Positions 19,092-30,086 of a stretch of DNA of 64,000 bases are shown in pieces (positions within the stretch are counted from its first letter, which is position 1; each line of letters begins with the position of its first letter). Made by a program: the position numbers and the translations under genes. The stretch covers positions 1-64,000 of the forward strand of contig JAKPDW010000005.1 of assembly GCA_029552245.1 (NCBI GenBank), in the 5' to 3' direction. This DNA comes from Deltaproteobacteria bacterium. GTDB lineage: Bacteria; Desulfobacterota; Desulfomonilia; UBA1062. The notes under the pieces were generated by a model, which was not told where the DNA came from, did no database searches, and saw only the letters and a program-made list of their open reading frames with translations.

Positions 19092-20441
19092 ATGACGATG
19101 CGTCCCCAGCACGATCTCCCGAAGATCTATTCCCATGCCGTGGAAAGCGTGGACCCGTACCGCCTCATCAGGGCCGGGGCAAGGCTTTCGGGTACGAAGC
19201 TCAGCATATCGGGCCAAGGCGCGTGGGTGGAGGAAGACCTCGGCAGGTTCCGGAGGATCATGGTTCTCGGCGTGGGCAAGGCGTCGTGCCGGATGGCGCG
19301 TGCAGTGGAGGAGATCCTTGGCGACCGGGTCGAAGGGGGCCTCGTGGTGACGAAATACGCCCATGCCGAGCCGCTCGGGAGGTTGCCGGTGGTGGAGTCG
19401 GCCCACCCGGTCCCCGACGAGAACAGCCTCCGCTTTGGTCTCGAGCTCGCCAGGCTCGCCGAGGGCTCGGACGCCTCCACCCTCGTCGTGGTCCTGGTCT
19501 CGGGCGGCGCCTCCTCCCTGTGCGTTCTCCCGTGTCCAGGCATACGCCTCGAGGACAAGCGTAAAACCACGGACCTGCTCCTTTCGTGCGGCGCCGACAT
19601 CGACGAGATCAACTGCGTGAGGAAGCACATCTCGATGATCAAGGGAGGCCGCCTCATACGACACCTGTGGCCTGCCAGGACGCTCTCGCTGATCCTGTCG
19701 GACGTGGTGGGCGACAGGCTCGACACCATCGCCTCGGGGATCACCGCGGCTGACCCCACCACCTACGCCGACGCGTGGGGGGTCCTCGTGAGACACGGCA
19801 TCGAGGACAAGGCACCCGCATCGGTCACGGCCTTGCTCCGCAAAGGCATGGAAGGCCTCCTACCGGAGACCCTCAAGGAGAACGAGGCCGAACTCTCCCT
19901 CGTCTCGAACATCATCGTGGGGAACAACCGGGCGGCGTGCCTGGCCGCGAAAGAGAGGGGAGACACCCTCGGCTATAACACGCGCATCATCACCACCACG
20001 CTCACGGGCGACGCAGTGGAACAAGGCCATGCCTTCGCAGAGCTCGCCGTCGACATCGCCCGGGGCGCATCCGATCTCGCCAGGCCCGCCCTCGTCGTGG
20101 CGGGCGGGGAGACCACGGTGAAGGTCAGGGGCAGGGGCAAAGGGGGAAGAAACCAGGAGATGGCCCTCGCATTCCTCGTCGGGCTCCTCAAGGCCGGTGT
20201 GAGCCACGAGGGGATCTCTTTCCTCTCGGGCGCGACCGACGGGACCGACGGGCCCACCGATGCGTCCGGTGCGATGGTGACACCCGAGCTCCTTTCGCGT
20301 GTCCGAGAACACGGGCCTGACCCGGGGCCGTTCTTGGAGAACAACGATTCCCACGGGTTCTTCGACGCCGTGGGCGGCTTGCTCGTGACCGGCCCAACCG
20401 GCACGAACGTCTGCGACATCCAGCTGTTGGCCGTCGTGTGA
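19092..20441 (+). CDS. Glycerate 2-kinase, MOFRL family
   Basis: 449 aa; LVSGGASSL, IRKHIS-like CVRKHISMIKGGRL, SDVVGD, GGRNQEMAL, GATDGTDGPTDASGA. Confidence 0.9.
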   Translation: MTMRPQHDLPKIYSHAVESVDPYRLIRAGARLSGTKLSISGQGAWVEEDLGRFRRIMVLGVGKASCRMARAVEEILGDRVEGGLVVTKYAHAEPLGRLPVVESAHPVPDENSLRFGLELARLAEGSDASTLVVVLVSGGASSLCVLPCPGIRLEDKRKTTDLLLSCGADIDEINCVRKHISMIKGGRLIRHLWPARTLSLILSDVVGDRLDTIASGITAADPTTYADAWGVLVRHGIEDKAPASVTALLRKGMEGLLPETLKENEAELSLVSNIIVGNNRAACLAAKERGDTLGYNTRIITTTLTGDAVEQGHAFAELAVDIARGASDLARPALVVAGGETTVKVRGRGKGGRNQEMALAFLVGLLKAGVSHEGISFLSGATDGTDGPTDASGAMVTPELLSRVREHGPDPGPFLENNDSHGFFDAVGGLLVTGPTGTNVCDIQLLAVV

Positions 20442-20778
20442 CCGTCCGTCCTCACCCGCACAATCGCCGTCCAGGCCAACGACCTTCCTCGTCGGCATCC
20501 CCCACCGGCACGCCCCCCACGGTTCGCAAGCCTCATTCATGGGCATCTCCACGGCCACGACCGGCACACGCCATGCCCCATGAGGTCGTTTCGCGCCCGG
20601 GCCGGTCTCTCTCCAGCCATGGGACACCAGGCGGCTGCGCATGAGCGGCCTCACAGTCATCCACGATCCCGCCTCCGGCGCCGTGCGAGCGTCTCGGCCT
20701 GCATGCCTTCACGGGAATGTCCTGCGACCCGTCCGTATTTGACCAGACCCCATGGCGATGCCTTCTGGCACCTGGGTG

Positions 20779-20808
20779 TTGCCCCTTTGGGCCGTGCTCG
20801 GCTACAAT
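20779..20808 (+). promoter_or_regulatory. Putative sigma70-type promoter (TTGCCC-18-TACAAT)
   Basis: TTGCCC at 20779-20784 and TACAAT at 20803-20808, upstream of the Lys-rich ORF at 20947. Confidence 0.35.
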
Positions 20809-20946
20809 GGACCTGTCCGAGCGCCACCCCACGACGGTGCAGCACTGGGCGAGGACATGACTGACTCTGCACGTGTGAACACGGCCGATGCCCGGATGTG
20901 GGCGGCATCGGCACCATGCGGTGCACGTGCTCGAAAGGGAGGAGGT

Positions 20947-21306
20947 ATGTCTGAGAAGAAGCCGCACAAGGACGAGAAACCCCTGGAGAGGATGACCGTC
21001 AAGGAGCTGAGGGAGATTGCCCTCGAGATCCCGCACGAGCACACGGAGATCGCGGTGCGGGACATGAACAAGGAGCAGCTCGTCGCCTTCATCAAGCAGG
21101 CGCGGGGAATCCATGACGAACCCGCTGCCCCCCACCCGAAGAAGAAGGCGAAGGCCAAGGTGATCCTCACCAAGCAGGAGGTCAAGGCCAGGATACGGGA
21201 CCTCAAGAAGAAGGCCAAGGCATCCGGCGGGGACGACCCGAAGCGTGCCTCCATCCTGCGCCGCAGGATCAGCAGGCTCAAGAAGCTCAGCCGCAAGCTC
21301 GCCTAG
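20947..21306 (+). CDS. Small Lys/Arg-rich protein, possibly Rho N-domain-like
   Basis: GGAGGT RBS; MSEKKPHKDEKPLERMTVKELREIALEIPHEHTEIAVRDMNKEQLVAFIKQ followed by a basic C-terminus. Confidence 0.65.
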   Translation: MSEKKPHKDEKPLERMTVKELREIALEIPHEHTEIAVRDMNKEQLVAFIKQARGIHDEPAAPHPKKKAKAKVILTKQEVKARIRDLKKKAKASGGDDPKRASILRRRISRLKKLSRKLA

Positions 21307-21388
21307 GGAATAGGAAATGAAAGGAGAACACGGTCTGAACGCCGGGCGGCCTGTAAAGGCCTGAGCCAGACCTCAAGGGGAGCTGACC

Positions 21389-21429
21389 TGCCGGGGGCGC
21401 GCCCAGGTCAACAGGCGCGCCCCCCGGCA
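21389..21429. terminator. Strong GC hairpin between convergent genes
   Basis: TGCCGGGGGCGCGCC ... GGCGCGCCCCCCGGCA (one-base bulge), between stops at 21306(+) and 21433(-). Confidence 0.6.
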
Positions 21430-21432
21430 TAC

Positions 21433-23106
21433 CTAGCATTCGACAAACGCATCCACGAGCTCCGCCCCTCGAACGCCCAGGGATGCGCGGGCGACGGCCT
21501 CCCGCTGCACAGCGAGGCCCTTTCTCGCCTTGGGAGAGCCTGTCAGAGCCTGACCACCCTCGACCTCCTTGCCCACCTTGAACCCCTCGACCACCGAGCC
21601 GAGCGCCAGGGAGTCGTCCTTCATCTGTTCTGCGGCGGCGGCGATCTGTTCCACTGTTGCGGCATTCCTCTGGGTCGTCATGTCGATCTGCGCTATGGCA
21701 CGGTTGAGCTCGTCCACGCCGGAAGCCTGCTGGGCGCTCGAGGCGGCGATCTCCTCGATCGACTGCATGATGTCGTTGATGTACCCCATCATCTCGTGCA
21801 GCGACTCGGACGATCTCTTCATGATCTCGTCCCCGGCCTTGACCTTCCCCACCGTATCCTCGATGAGTACTCTTATCTGCCTCGCGGCATCGGCCGAACG
21901 CTGCGCGAGCGACCGCACCTCCTCGGCCACCACGGCGAAGCCCTTGCCGTGCTCCCCCGCCCGGGCCGCCTCCACCGCCGCGTTCAGGGCCAGCAGGTTC
22001 GTCTGGAAGGCCACCTCGTTCACCGTGGTGATGATGTCCGATATCTTCTTGGATGCGCCCGAGATCTCCGCCATGGCCGCGGCCAGGTCAAGGGACGCCT
22101 TCATGCTGGCCTCCGCGGTCTGCACCATGGAGCGCGCCTTGCTGCGTCCCTGCTCCGCGTTGCTCGCGTTCTGCTTGATGGCCGAGGTCATCTCCTCGAC
22201 GGTCGAGGCCACCTCCTCCACCGCGCTCGCCTGCTCCTGGGTCATCTGGTTGAGCCCCTTGGTCCCCTCGGCGACATCCCGGGAGGTCGCTTCTATCATC
22301 TCCGACTCGTCCTTCACCTTGGCGACCATACGCTCGAGGCTTCCCAAGAACCTGTTCAGTTCCGCGGCCAACATGCCTATCTCGTCCCTTCTGTTCACCG
22401 TGACCCTCCTGGTGAGGTCTCCGCCTCCCTCAGCGAGGCTCCCTATGCTCCTGACGAGCTCCATGAGAGGAACGCCGAGCATGAACTTCATGATGAACGG
22501 GAGCGCCAATGCACTCAGCGTGACCAGCAGGCCGATGACCACGAGGAGGTTCACGAGGAGGGAGTCGAAGGAGGAGAAGAACTCGCTCCGCTTCACGCCG
22601 GTATAGAGCACGCCGATGACCTTCCCTGTCGCATCCGTGATGGGATCGTATGCGGTGAAGTAGGTCTGGCCCATGATCTCGGCCTTGCCGCGGTACGGCT
22701 TGCCTTCCCTGAAGATCGCATCGTAGGCCACCCCCTTGAGCTTGGTCCCCACCGCCCTGGTCCCGTCCTCCTTCAGCACGTTCGTCGAGACCCTCGTGTC
22801 CTGCATGAAGATCGTGGCGGTGCCCCCGCAGAGTTCCTTGAGCCTGTCGGGGAGCTCGTAGTTGCCGTTGACCACGTAGTCGCCCCCGACGACGAGGTTG
22901 TCCCCAACGACCTCGAACGTGCCGCCCTTGGAGCGCAGGAGTTCCCAGAAGACCTTCTGCCTCATCTCCTGGTTCTGCAGGGCCAGCCTCTCGAGTTCCC
23001 CCCGGAAACTGTAAAGGCACATGGCGATCGTGCTCACGTTCACGATACCGCCGATTGCGAGAACGACAATGGTAACCTTCGTGGACAACTTGAAACCCTT
23101 GTTCAT
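21433..23106 (-). CDS. Methyl-accepting chemotaxis protein with periplasmic Cache-type domain
   Basis: 557 aa; TM-Cache-TM-HAMP then [45 protein letters not shown]. Confidence 0.95.
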   Translation of the reverse strand: MNKGFKLSTKVTIVVLAIGGIVNVSTIAMCLYSFRGELERLALQNQEMRQKVFWELLRSKGGTFEVVGDNLVVGGDYVVNGNYELPDRLKELCGGTATIFMQDTRVSTNVLKEDGTRAVGTKLKGVAYDAIFREGKPYRGKAEIMGQTYFTAYDPITDATGKVIGVLYTGVKRSEFFSSFDSLLVNLLVVIGLLVTLSALALPFIMKFMLGVPLMELVRSIGSLAEGGGDLTRRVTVNRRDEIGMLAAELNRFLGSLERMVAKVKDESEMIEATSRDVAEGTKGLNQMTQEQASAVEEVASTVEEMTSAIKQNASNAEQGRSKARSMVQTAEASMKASLDLAAAMAEISGASKKISDIITTVNEVAFQTNLLALNAAVEAARAGEHGKGFAVVAEEVRSLAQRSADAARQIRVLIEDTVGKVKAGDEIMKRSSESLHEMMGYINDIMQSIEEIAASSAQQASGVDELNRAIAQIDMTTQRNAATVEQIAAAAEQMKDDSLALGSVVEGFKVGKEVEGGQALTGSPKARKGLAVQREAVARASLGVRGAELVDAFVEC

Positions 23107-23477
23107 TGCAACCCTCCCAACCCTATAGCTTTTTCACTATCAGCCCCACGCATCCGGCCCCTTGTCTTGACATGGCCGTAAGGGGCCTCACCATTGCAAT
23201 GACGGCACCTTTCTTTAGTGCCTCTGTCCTGCGTTCACCCTCGGCCCGGCATATCGGCATTCGGCGATCAAACCTTGAAGGAAACCCGGAAATCCTCCCG
23301 CAGGAAAGCGTAAAACACCCTGTCAACCCGAAACGGCGCCAAAAGACGACGATAACGAGGATTGCCGCACACTGCCGTGGTGAATGGATCGCCGAAGGGA
23401 GGTGGCTGAGTGACAGGATCGCTGCTTGACAGAGGGTGACGCCGCATCCTCACCCGATCATCTCGAGCATGCCCCCG

Positions 23478-23584
23478 GTGGTAGAGAGGGGTGCGGCATG
23501 TTGACGTGACAGAACCCGCTACGGGCGTGATTCTGCAATGTATCGCGCCGTGGTGAAGAAGGGTGCGGCATGTCGCCGTGACGG
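23478..23584. repeat. Pair of imperfect 35-bp direct repeats
   Basis: GTGGTAGAGAGGGGTGCGGCATGTTGACGTGACAG (23478-23512) and GTGGTGAAGAAGGGTGCGGCATGTCGCCGTGACGG (23550-23584), about 29/35 identical by eye, 72-bp period. Confidence 0.7.
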
Positions 23585-23592
23585 AGGTGTGA

Positions 23593-23976
23593 TCACCCTT
23601 CGCTGCGCCACGAGGCCCAGTCGTCGGGAGTGAGCGGCCTGAGTCCCCACGCGGCGCGTGCCCGGTCACACCGCTCGTTTGCCGACCCGTTCTCAAAGGA
23701 CGGCTCGAATTCTCTGCACACCGACGAGCGCCTCTCGTAGATGGAACAGTACACCCGCCCGCCCACCTCCCCTACGAGGGCGACGCACCTCGGCCTGTCT
23801 CCGTCCATGCCGAGCATGGAGCGCCTGTGCTCGGTGAGTCTCCTGGTCATCCCGACAGGGACCCCTCCCGGCGTGGCGTCGTCCGCCTCGGCCCAGTAGA
23901 ACGAGGCTCGGTAGTAGGCGCAGCAGGCCCCGCACCTCAGGCATGGATGGACGTGAAGGTGTTCTGGTGCGCTCAT
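23593..23976 (-). CDS. YkgJ-family cysteine cluster protein
   Basis: CLRCGACCAYYRASF ... CSIYERRSSVCREFEPS. Confidence 0.85.
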   Translation of the reverse strand: MSAPEHLHVHPCLRCGACCAYYRASFYWAEADDATPGGVPVGMTRRLTEHRRSMLGMDGDRPRCVALVGEVGGRVYCSIYERRSSVCREFEPSFENGSANERCDRARAAWGLRPLTPDDWASWRSEG

Positions 23977-24465
23977 GGATACCTCAAGGATCAGGATATA
24001 TGACTGACTCGGGTTGAAAATGCAAGAGCTCCGAGGACTGGGGGGAGAAGGGGTCGGATGCGGGGCATGATCGTCGTGACGAGACGGCGACCCTTCCCGA
24101 AGGCGCCCGATGTCATGCCGCCGAGCGGTTCCCCGGTTCACTGCTTGCAAACATGGCTATCGCCTGATTACCCGGCGCCAGATGCCAGAACGACGAGCAG
24201 TTCCTCGGAGCTCATGATGCCCGGGTCTTGGACATCGACCACCCAGGCCAGGGGGTCACACAGGCGAGGGACACGCCGCTTGTGCGCACGGCGCGTCACG
24301 ACTGACACCCCATCATGGTATTCATGGATACCGAGAGGCGGAAACCCGGCATCGAGCGGCATCGACGAGCGGGAAGGCCCTTGATCCGGGTGGGTTTTTC
24401 CAGGCTTCCCGGGCCCAGGCAGCCTGGGTGAACGTGGTGGGCCGCCAAGGGGCGCCCCAGGCTGT

Positions 24466-24687
24466 TCAGCGCCGGACCACCCTCAGGGGGACCCTCCGGG
24501 TGGAGTATTTCCTTATGAGGCCGCGTATCGCCTCGGTGATCAGGTCCGAGGGGGACTTGCCGAGCATCGAGGACAACCGGGCGATCACGAGCTCGTCACC
24601 CTCCTGGATGTGGCAGGTGAAGTCCACGAGCCTGTGGATCCTGTTCTCTGATGCCAAACTCAGGTGCCTGTCTGGTTTTGCTGCCAT
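24466..24687 (-). CDS. Small hypothetical protein, possibly RHH/CopG-like
   Basis: 73 aa from MAAKPDRHLSLASENRIHRLVDFTCHIQEGDELVIARLSSMLGKSPSDLITEAIRGLIRKYS. Confidence 0.5.
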   Translation of the reverse strand: MAAKPDRHLSLASENRIHRLVDFTCHIQEGDELVIARLSSMLGKSPSDLITEAIRGLIRKYSTRRVPLRVVRR

Positions 24688-25232
24688 CCCGCCCCCTTGG
24701 TGCCCGCAAGCCCTCGTGTGAACTCTGCGCCAGGGATCACGGTGGAATTCTCTCAACACATTCATAACAAAAGGCACACCGGGGAGCGATGATGATCCAT
24801 CGGTGATAGAATGGTGATGTTTTATCATAGATGACCCTCCTTATCTTTCATCATCACCGCATGACCCCTGGAGGGCGGCCGCAAGGGGGCGCAGGCGACC
24901 CCGTCATCCACCCGACCCCACCCCATCTTGCCGACACGAGCAGACACGAGCGTTCACGGTGACGTTCGGGCTGACCCTGGACAGACAACAGCTTGTTGTT
25001 GCCACGAGCCACATGACGCCTTTACGGACAGCCCCCACCGGGTACCGATTTCAGCGTCACGAGGGTCGAGTCTCACGGCGAAAGACGCGCGCCCCGACTG
25101 CGCCTTAGCAAGAAGAGACAGGCTTGGGCTTAAGGGGCGATACTCGGCCTGCAGGAGAGCCGCTCCTTTTTCCAGACCCGAAAGCCCTGCCAAAGGGGCC
25201 GCGGCACCGGCCGCATCGGTGGTCGGGCGCCG

Positions 25233-28133
25233 TCAGTCCTTCCTTTCGAGACCCTTGAGGTATGTCCTCAGGTTCACCTTCTTGTTGCCCAGCCTCCCCT
25301 TTTTCCTGATGTGGTACCGGTGGGTCTGCACGGTGTTCAGGGATACGTTCAGGATCCTCGCGATCTCCTTGGACGTCTTTCCCTGCCTGATGAGCGAGGC
25401 CACCTGGATCTCCACGGGCGTGAGACCCAGTGTCTCCGAGGACACCCTCCTGCCGAAGGATGACGTGATATCCATCAGGTACGACCTGATCATCTCGAGG
25501 GACTGCCTGGGTCCGCCGGTCAGGCCGGAGGATTCCATGCGCTCGACATGGGGGAGCACGAACGTGCGGATGTTTCCCTTGATATTCTCCTCCATGGTCG
25601 CCTTGTCTTCCTCGCGCTGCTTGATAAGGACCCTGAGCGCGGCGTTCATCTCCTCGAGCTCGAGCCTTCGGTTTTCTATCTCCATCTCGCGGTAGCGGAG
25701 CATGGACTCGGTCTTCTTCCTCGTCTCGATCTCGCTGGTGAGCCTCGCGAGGGCATCGGTCAACTCTTTGGTCCTCTCTCGCACCGTCTCTTCGAGGTGG
25801 TCCCTGTGGGAGGCGAGCTCCTCGCTGAGCCTGTGCTGCTCGGTGACGTCGAGGATCACGCCGCTGAAGACGACCTCGCCCTCCAGGCGCTCCGGCCTGG
25901 AGATCCCGCGCACCACGATCCATTCGCCCGAGGGCCTCTTGAACCTGGTGGTGAAGTCCCATGCACTCATGGTCCTCACCGCTTCCTCGACAGAGGCTTC
26001 GAAGCGGCACCTGTCCTCTGGGTGCAGGCACTCGAGCACGTGCTCGAGGAACCCCTCTCTTTCGTTCGGTATGCCCAGGACATCCAGGGTGCTGGCGCTC
26101 AGGTAGTGGAGGCCCCTCTCTCCTTGGTCTTTCACGTAGAACCTGAACACCGCGCCCGGGAAGTTGTCCACGATACCCCTCAGGAGGGCCTCGCTCTCCC
26201 TGAGGGAGAGCGAGGCCCTCCTGGCCTCGGTGACATCGAGGATGTGGGAGAGGATGCACGGGACGCCGAAGAGATCCAGGAGGCGGGCCGAGTGGATCAC
26301 CTGCCTGAGACTCCCGTCCCTGACCCTATAGGTCGTCTCCTCCGAATCGATCCGGCCGTGGGACCTCACCCGCTCCATGAATGCCGTCCGTGCGGCGCTG
26401 TCGGTCCAGAATCCGAGCCCCACCGTGCTTGCGCCCACGACCTCGTCCCTCTCGAAGCCGGACCAGCTCAGGCACGCCCTGTTCGCGTCCAGGACGACGC
26501 CGTCTGCAAGCCTCGTGATCACCATGGGCGCGGGGCTCTCGTGGAAGGCCACCAGGAACGCCTGCCGAGATCTCCTGAGCTCGTCCTCGATCCTCTTGCG
26601 GTCGGTCACGTCCTGTATCTGGGTGAGCATCACCCCCTCGCCCTCGAGCTCGATGAGACAGGAAGCCAACACGACATCCCTCACCGTGTTGTCTCTCAGG
26701 CGGAATATCGTCTCCCACGAATCGAGACAATGGGCCTCTGCGAGCTCTCCCACGAGACGCCCGCGGTCACAGGGGTCCTCCCAGAGACCCACCTCGGTCG
26801 ATGTCCTCCCAGCGAGATCCTCCCGGGTGTGGCCGGACCACCTCTCGAACGACGCGTTCCAGTCGAGCAGGAGCCCGTCTGAGAACCGGGAAAGCACCAG
26901 CGGGACCGGGCTCGCCCCGAACACGGCGGAATACTTCTTCTCGGAGGCGACGAGGAGTTCCTCGACCCTCTTCTGCTCCGTGATGTCCCTCGTGACCCCC
27001 CGGTACCCCGCGAACCGGCCGTGATCGTCGTATACCGGGACGCCGCTGGTCTGCCGGATGTGCAGGGAACCATCCTTGTGGAGGGCCGTGTATACGAGGT
27101 TGGTAAACGGCCTGGGGTTCTCCTTGAGATCCCTGAGCGTCGACTCGACGGCCGGGGCCTGGTCGGGGGGGACGAAGTCGAGGAGGGTCTTGCCGATCAT
27201 GTCCCCGGGCGCATATCCGAGGTGCCGCTCTTCGGTCCGGCTGATGAAGGAAAACCTGAGCTCTTCGTCTGTCTCCCAGATCAGGTCGCTCGTGTTCTCC
27301 ACCAGGTCCCTGAACCTCTTCTCGCTCTCCCTGAGCTCACGCTCCACCTTCTTCTTCTGGGTGACGTCCCTGCCGAAGCCGCAGATGTATTCCTGGCCGT
27401 CGATGACGAGATACCTGCACGCGATCTCCTTGTCGAGATAGCTTCCCTGTCTCGTGACATGCACCGTCTCGAACATCGACCTGCCCCGCCTCGCCTCTTC
27501 GAAGACCTCTCTGAAGCGCGGCCCATAGACGGGATCGAAATCGGCCACCTGCATGGACATCATCTCGTTGGGGGTGTACCCGAGGCTCGAGGCCGCCTGG
27601 GCGTTCGCATAGACGACCACGGCGTCGTCATCGACGAGGTAGACCTCCTCGAGCGACTCTTCCACCATGAACCTGTAGACCCGCTCCTCGATCCCCCCGG
27701 CCTCGAGGGGCGCGACGATGTCCTTAAGACGCTGCTTTCGCCCCGACCGCGTGTGGTCGGTCACGCTCACGCACCTGACAACACAGAGGCCGCAGGCCAC
27801 CCTGCCTCCCTCCATGAAGGGAAACCCCCAGACCTCCCCGGCGCACAGGGGACCGTCGCGACAGAAGAAGCGGTACACGGCGCCGCAGATCCCACCGCCT
27901 GCGAGCAGGGCCTCGATATCCCGGAGGGCCCGGCCGACATCGTCGGGGTGTATCACCCCTGCCGCATCGAGACGCCTTCCCTCGAGATCCGCGATGGTAG
28001 CCGCAATCGGTGTCTTGTTGGCGGGGGAGACGGCGACCACCACGAGGGACCTGTCCACCGCGAAGCACGCATCTCCCGAGACAGAGAAGAACTCGACGTA
28101 ACGCGAGAGGTCTGTTCGTCGACGGGGTCTCAT
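25233..28133 (-). CDS. Multi-PAS (about 6 domains) regulator with C-terminal LuxR-type HTH
   Basis: 966 aa; repeated PAS-end motifs (DVTQKKKVERELRESEKRF, DITEQKRVEELL, DVTDRKRIEDELRRS, DVTEARRASLSLRESE, DVTEQHRLSEEL); C-terminal LTPVEIQVASLIRQGKTSKEIARILNVSLNTVQTHRYHIRKKGRLGNKKVNLRTYL. Confidence 0.9.
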   Translation of the reverse strand: MRPRRRTDLSRYVEFFSVSGDACFAVDRSLVVVAVSPANKTPIAATIADLEGRRLDAAGVIHPDDVGRALRDIEALLAGGGICGAVYRFFCRDGPLCAGEVWGFPFMEGGRVACGLCVVRCVSVTDHTRSGRKQRLKDIVAPLEAGGIEERVYRFMVEESLEEVYLVDDDAVVVYANAQAASSLGYTPNEMMSMQVADFDPVYGPRFREVFEEARRGRSMFETVHVTRQGSYLDKEIACRYLVIDGQEYICGFGRDVTQKKKVERELRESEKRFRDLVENTSDLIWETDEELRFSFISRTEERHLGYAPGDMIGKTLLDFVPPDQAPAVESTLRDLKENPRPFTNLVYTALHKDGSLHIRQTSGVPVYDDHGRFAGYRGVTRDITEQKRVEELLVASEKKYSAVFGASPVPLVLSRFSDGLLLDWNASFERWSGHTREDLAGRTSTEVGLWEDPCDRGRLVGELAEAHCLDSWETIFRLRDNTVRDVVLASCLIELEGEGVMLTQIQDVTDRKRIEDELRRSRQAFLVAFHESPAPMVITRLADGVVLDANRACLSWSGFERDEVVGASTVGLGFWTDSAARTAFMERVRSHGRIDSEETTYRVRDGSLRQVIHSARLLDLFGVPCILSHILDVTEARRASLSLRESEALLRGIVDNFPGAVFRFYVKDQGERGLHYLSASTLDVLGIPNEREGFLEHVLECLHPEDRCRFEASVEEAVRTMSAWDFTTRFKRPSGEWIVVRGISRPERLEGEVVFSGVILDVTEQHRLSEELASHRDHLEETVRERTKELTDALARLTSEIETRKKTESMLRYREMEIENRRLELEEMNAALRVLIKQREEDKATMEENIKGNIRTFVLPHVERMESSGLTGGPRQSLEMIRSYLMDITSSFGRRVSSETLGLTPVEIQVASLIRQGKTSKEIARILNVSLNTVQTHRYHIRKKGRLGNKKVNLRTYLKGLERKD

Positions 28134-28220
28134 CCTGGTCCTTTCGGCGCCGCCGTCCGGGTGCAGGCCGCGGTGTACAGGAGCGGCTGCACGACCAGGG
28201 CGGACCTGTCGCGGCTGGTT

Positions 28221-28463
28221 TCAGCGAGGCCTTGCGTCCAAACCCTTGAGGTTGAGCAGGTCGATGTCCGTCATCGGCTGATACTTCTGGACCAGGTCCT
28301 GCAGCGCCTCGTTCACGAGCAGCGAGAGCTCCTTCCCGGTCAGGGCTGAAAGCACGGCGAGCGCCCTCACGTAGCGATCCTCGATGTAATAGTTTCTCTT
28401 GACGAGCACCGTATCTGACCCGTCTCGTCTCAACCCCAGGGGTTTCCTCCCTCTCACGGCCAT
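28221..28463 (-). CDS. Ribbon-helix-helix-like small protein
   Basis: 80 aa; NYYIEDRYVRALAVLSALTGKELSLLVNEALQDLVQKY. Confidence 0.6.
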   Translation of the reverse strand: MAVRGRKPLGLRRDGSDTVLVKRNYYIEDRYVRALAVLSALTGKELSLLVNEALQDLVQKYQPMTDIDLLNLKGLDARPR

Positions 28464-28916
28464 TGCCCGACCTCCCTATGCGCTCGTTCCGCGCATCGCA
28501 TGCCAGCCGGCTTCTCGAGCCGATCGCCGCCAGGGCGATGTCGTCGGCCCCGATACGCCACCCGACGCCGCCTGGATGGTGACATTTTATTCACTTTTCC
28601 TCATGCATGCAAGCATTGTCATGTCTCTATTTGTCTGTTTTTCTCTCTGCGCTCCCAACGATAAGGGCCAGGGGAAAGACACGCCGGCACGAATGCGTTA
28701 TCTTTGGGGCTGGATCAATGGGGTGCCGTACGAGGCGGCGGGGAGAGGGGGGAGACGCCTGTCTCGTTCACGTCCCGCCTGCAGGCAAGGACATGGCCCC
28801 GGCTGCGGTGCGGCCCGCACCTCACGGTGACGCCCAAAGGCGCAGCGGCAGGTGCATGTCAAGGGGTGAAGGTCTCCCCCCAGGATCGAGGTCCGGCCTT
28901 TGTGCGGCCGAGGGGT

Positions 28917-30086
28917 TCAGAAAGAGGGGGTCACGGCGTAGAGGCACACGATCCCCCCCATGCCGTTCGTCTCGGCCTTCGAGGGTTGCCCGCCCGCTAT
29001 CTCGAGCATGCGGGCCGCGATCCTCCCCGCCACGACCTCCATCGGCTCACCGTCGAGCACGGTACCCGCGTTCACGTCCATGTCGTCTTCCATGGCCGCG
29101 AACAACCTGCTCGTGCTCGCGACCTTCACCACGGGGACCACGGGGAAACCCGCAGGCGTCCCCCTGCCGGTCGTGAACAGGATGACCTGGCAGCCCGCGG
29201 AGGCGAGCCCTGCCATGGACTCCATGTCGTAGCCCGGCCCGTCCATGATCACGAGGCCGGTGCGCTCGGGCCTCGTGCCGTACCCGTACACGCCCTGGAT
29301 GCTCCGGCTGCCCGCCTTGCAGATGCACCCGAGCGACTTCTCGCTGATCGAGCTGATGCCCCCGTCCATGTTGCCCGGCGCCACGACGAAGGGCGCGAGG
29401 GGACCCAGGATGTCCTGTGCGCGCCTCCACGCATCGTCAACGACCTTCTCCACCTGCCTCGCGGTCTCCCCGTCATGGGCGCGCCTGGCCAGGATGTGTG
29501 CGGTGCCGATCATCTCCGTGCTCTCGGTGAGGATCGCGCTTCCCCCGGCATCGACCACCCAGTCCACGACGAGCCCCACCGCCGGGTTGGCGCTGACGCC
29601 CGAGAACGCGTCCGAGCCACCGCACTCGAGGCCGAGGACCAGCGAGTCGATGCCGCACTCGACACGCTCGAGGAGGCTCAAGTCGCCGACCATCGCGCGG
29701 GCTGCATCGGCCGCCTTGCGCGCCGTCTTCAACGACCCGCCGTGCTCCTGCACCCTGTAGACCTCGACCGGCTTTCCCTTCTCCGCGATCCTGGATGCGA
29801 CCCAGTCCGCGTCGATGGTCTCGCACCCGAGCCCTATCACCACGGCGCCGGCCACGTTGGGGTTCGCGCCTATCCCGGCAAGGGCCCCCTGATGCATGCC
29901 AATTTCCACGGCCCTCCCGCACCCGTGGCCGTGTATGATCGCGACGGCACCCCCCACTTCCCTCTCCACCATGCGAGCCACCCCGTTGACGCAGGCCACC
30001 GTGGGGATGATGGCCACGTGGTTCCTCACGCCCACGCTCCCGTCGGGCCTCACGTACCCCATGAACGTCCTGGGAAGGGTCTTCAC
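28917..30086 (-). CDS. UxaA-family hydro-lyase large subunit (altronate dehydratase / SuyB-like)
   Basis: GTG start; 389 aa VKTLPRTFMGYVRPDGSVGVRNHVAIIPTVACVNGVARMV...LGLECGGSDAFSGVSANPAVG. Confidence 0.85.
   Translation of the reverse strand: MKTLPRTFMGYVRPDGSVGVRNHVAIIPTVACVNGVARMVEREVGGAVAIIHGHGCGRAVEIGMHQGALAGIGANPNVAGAVVIGLGCETIDADWVASRIAEKGKPVEVYRVQEHGGSLKTARKAADAARAMVGDLSLLERVECGIDSLVLGLECGGSDAFSGVSANPAVGLVVDWVVDAGGSAILTESTEMIGTAHILARRAHDGETARQVEKVVDDAWRRAQDILGPLAPFVVAPGNMDGGISSISEKSLGCICKAGSRSIQGVYGYGTRPERTGLVIMDGPGYDMESMAGLASAGCQVILFTTGRGTPAGFPVVPVVKVASTSRLFAAMEDDMDVNAGTVLDGEPMEVVAGRIAARMLEIAGGQPSKAETNGMGGIVCLYAVTPSF

Noticed and set aside
20766-20783. TGGCAC ... TTGC sigma54-like promoter
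   Set aside because: GG-to-GC spacing is 2 nt too long for a -24/-12 element.
23107-23180. Sigma28 promoter for the MCP gene (GCTGATAG on the minus strand)
   Set aside because: No convincing TAAA -35 element at about 15 bp spacing.
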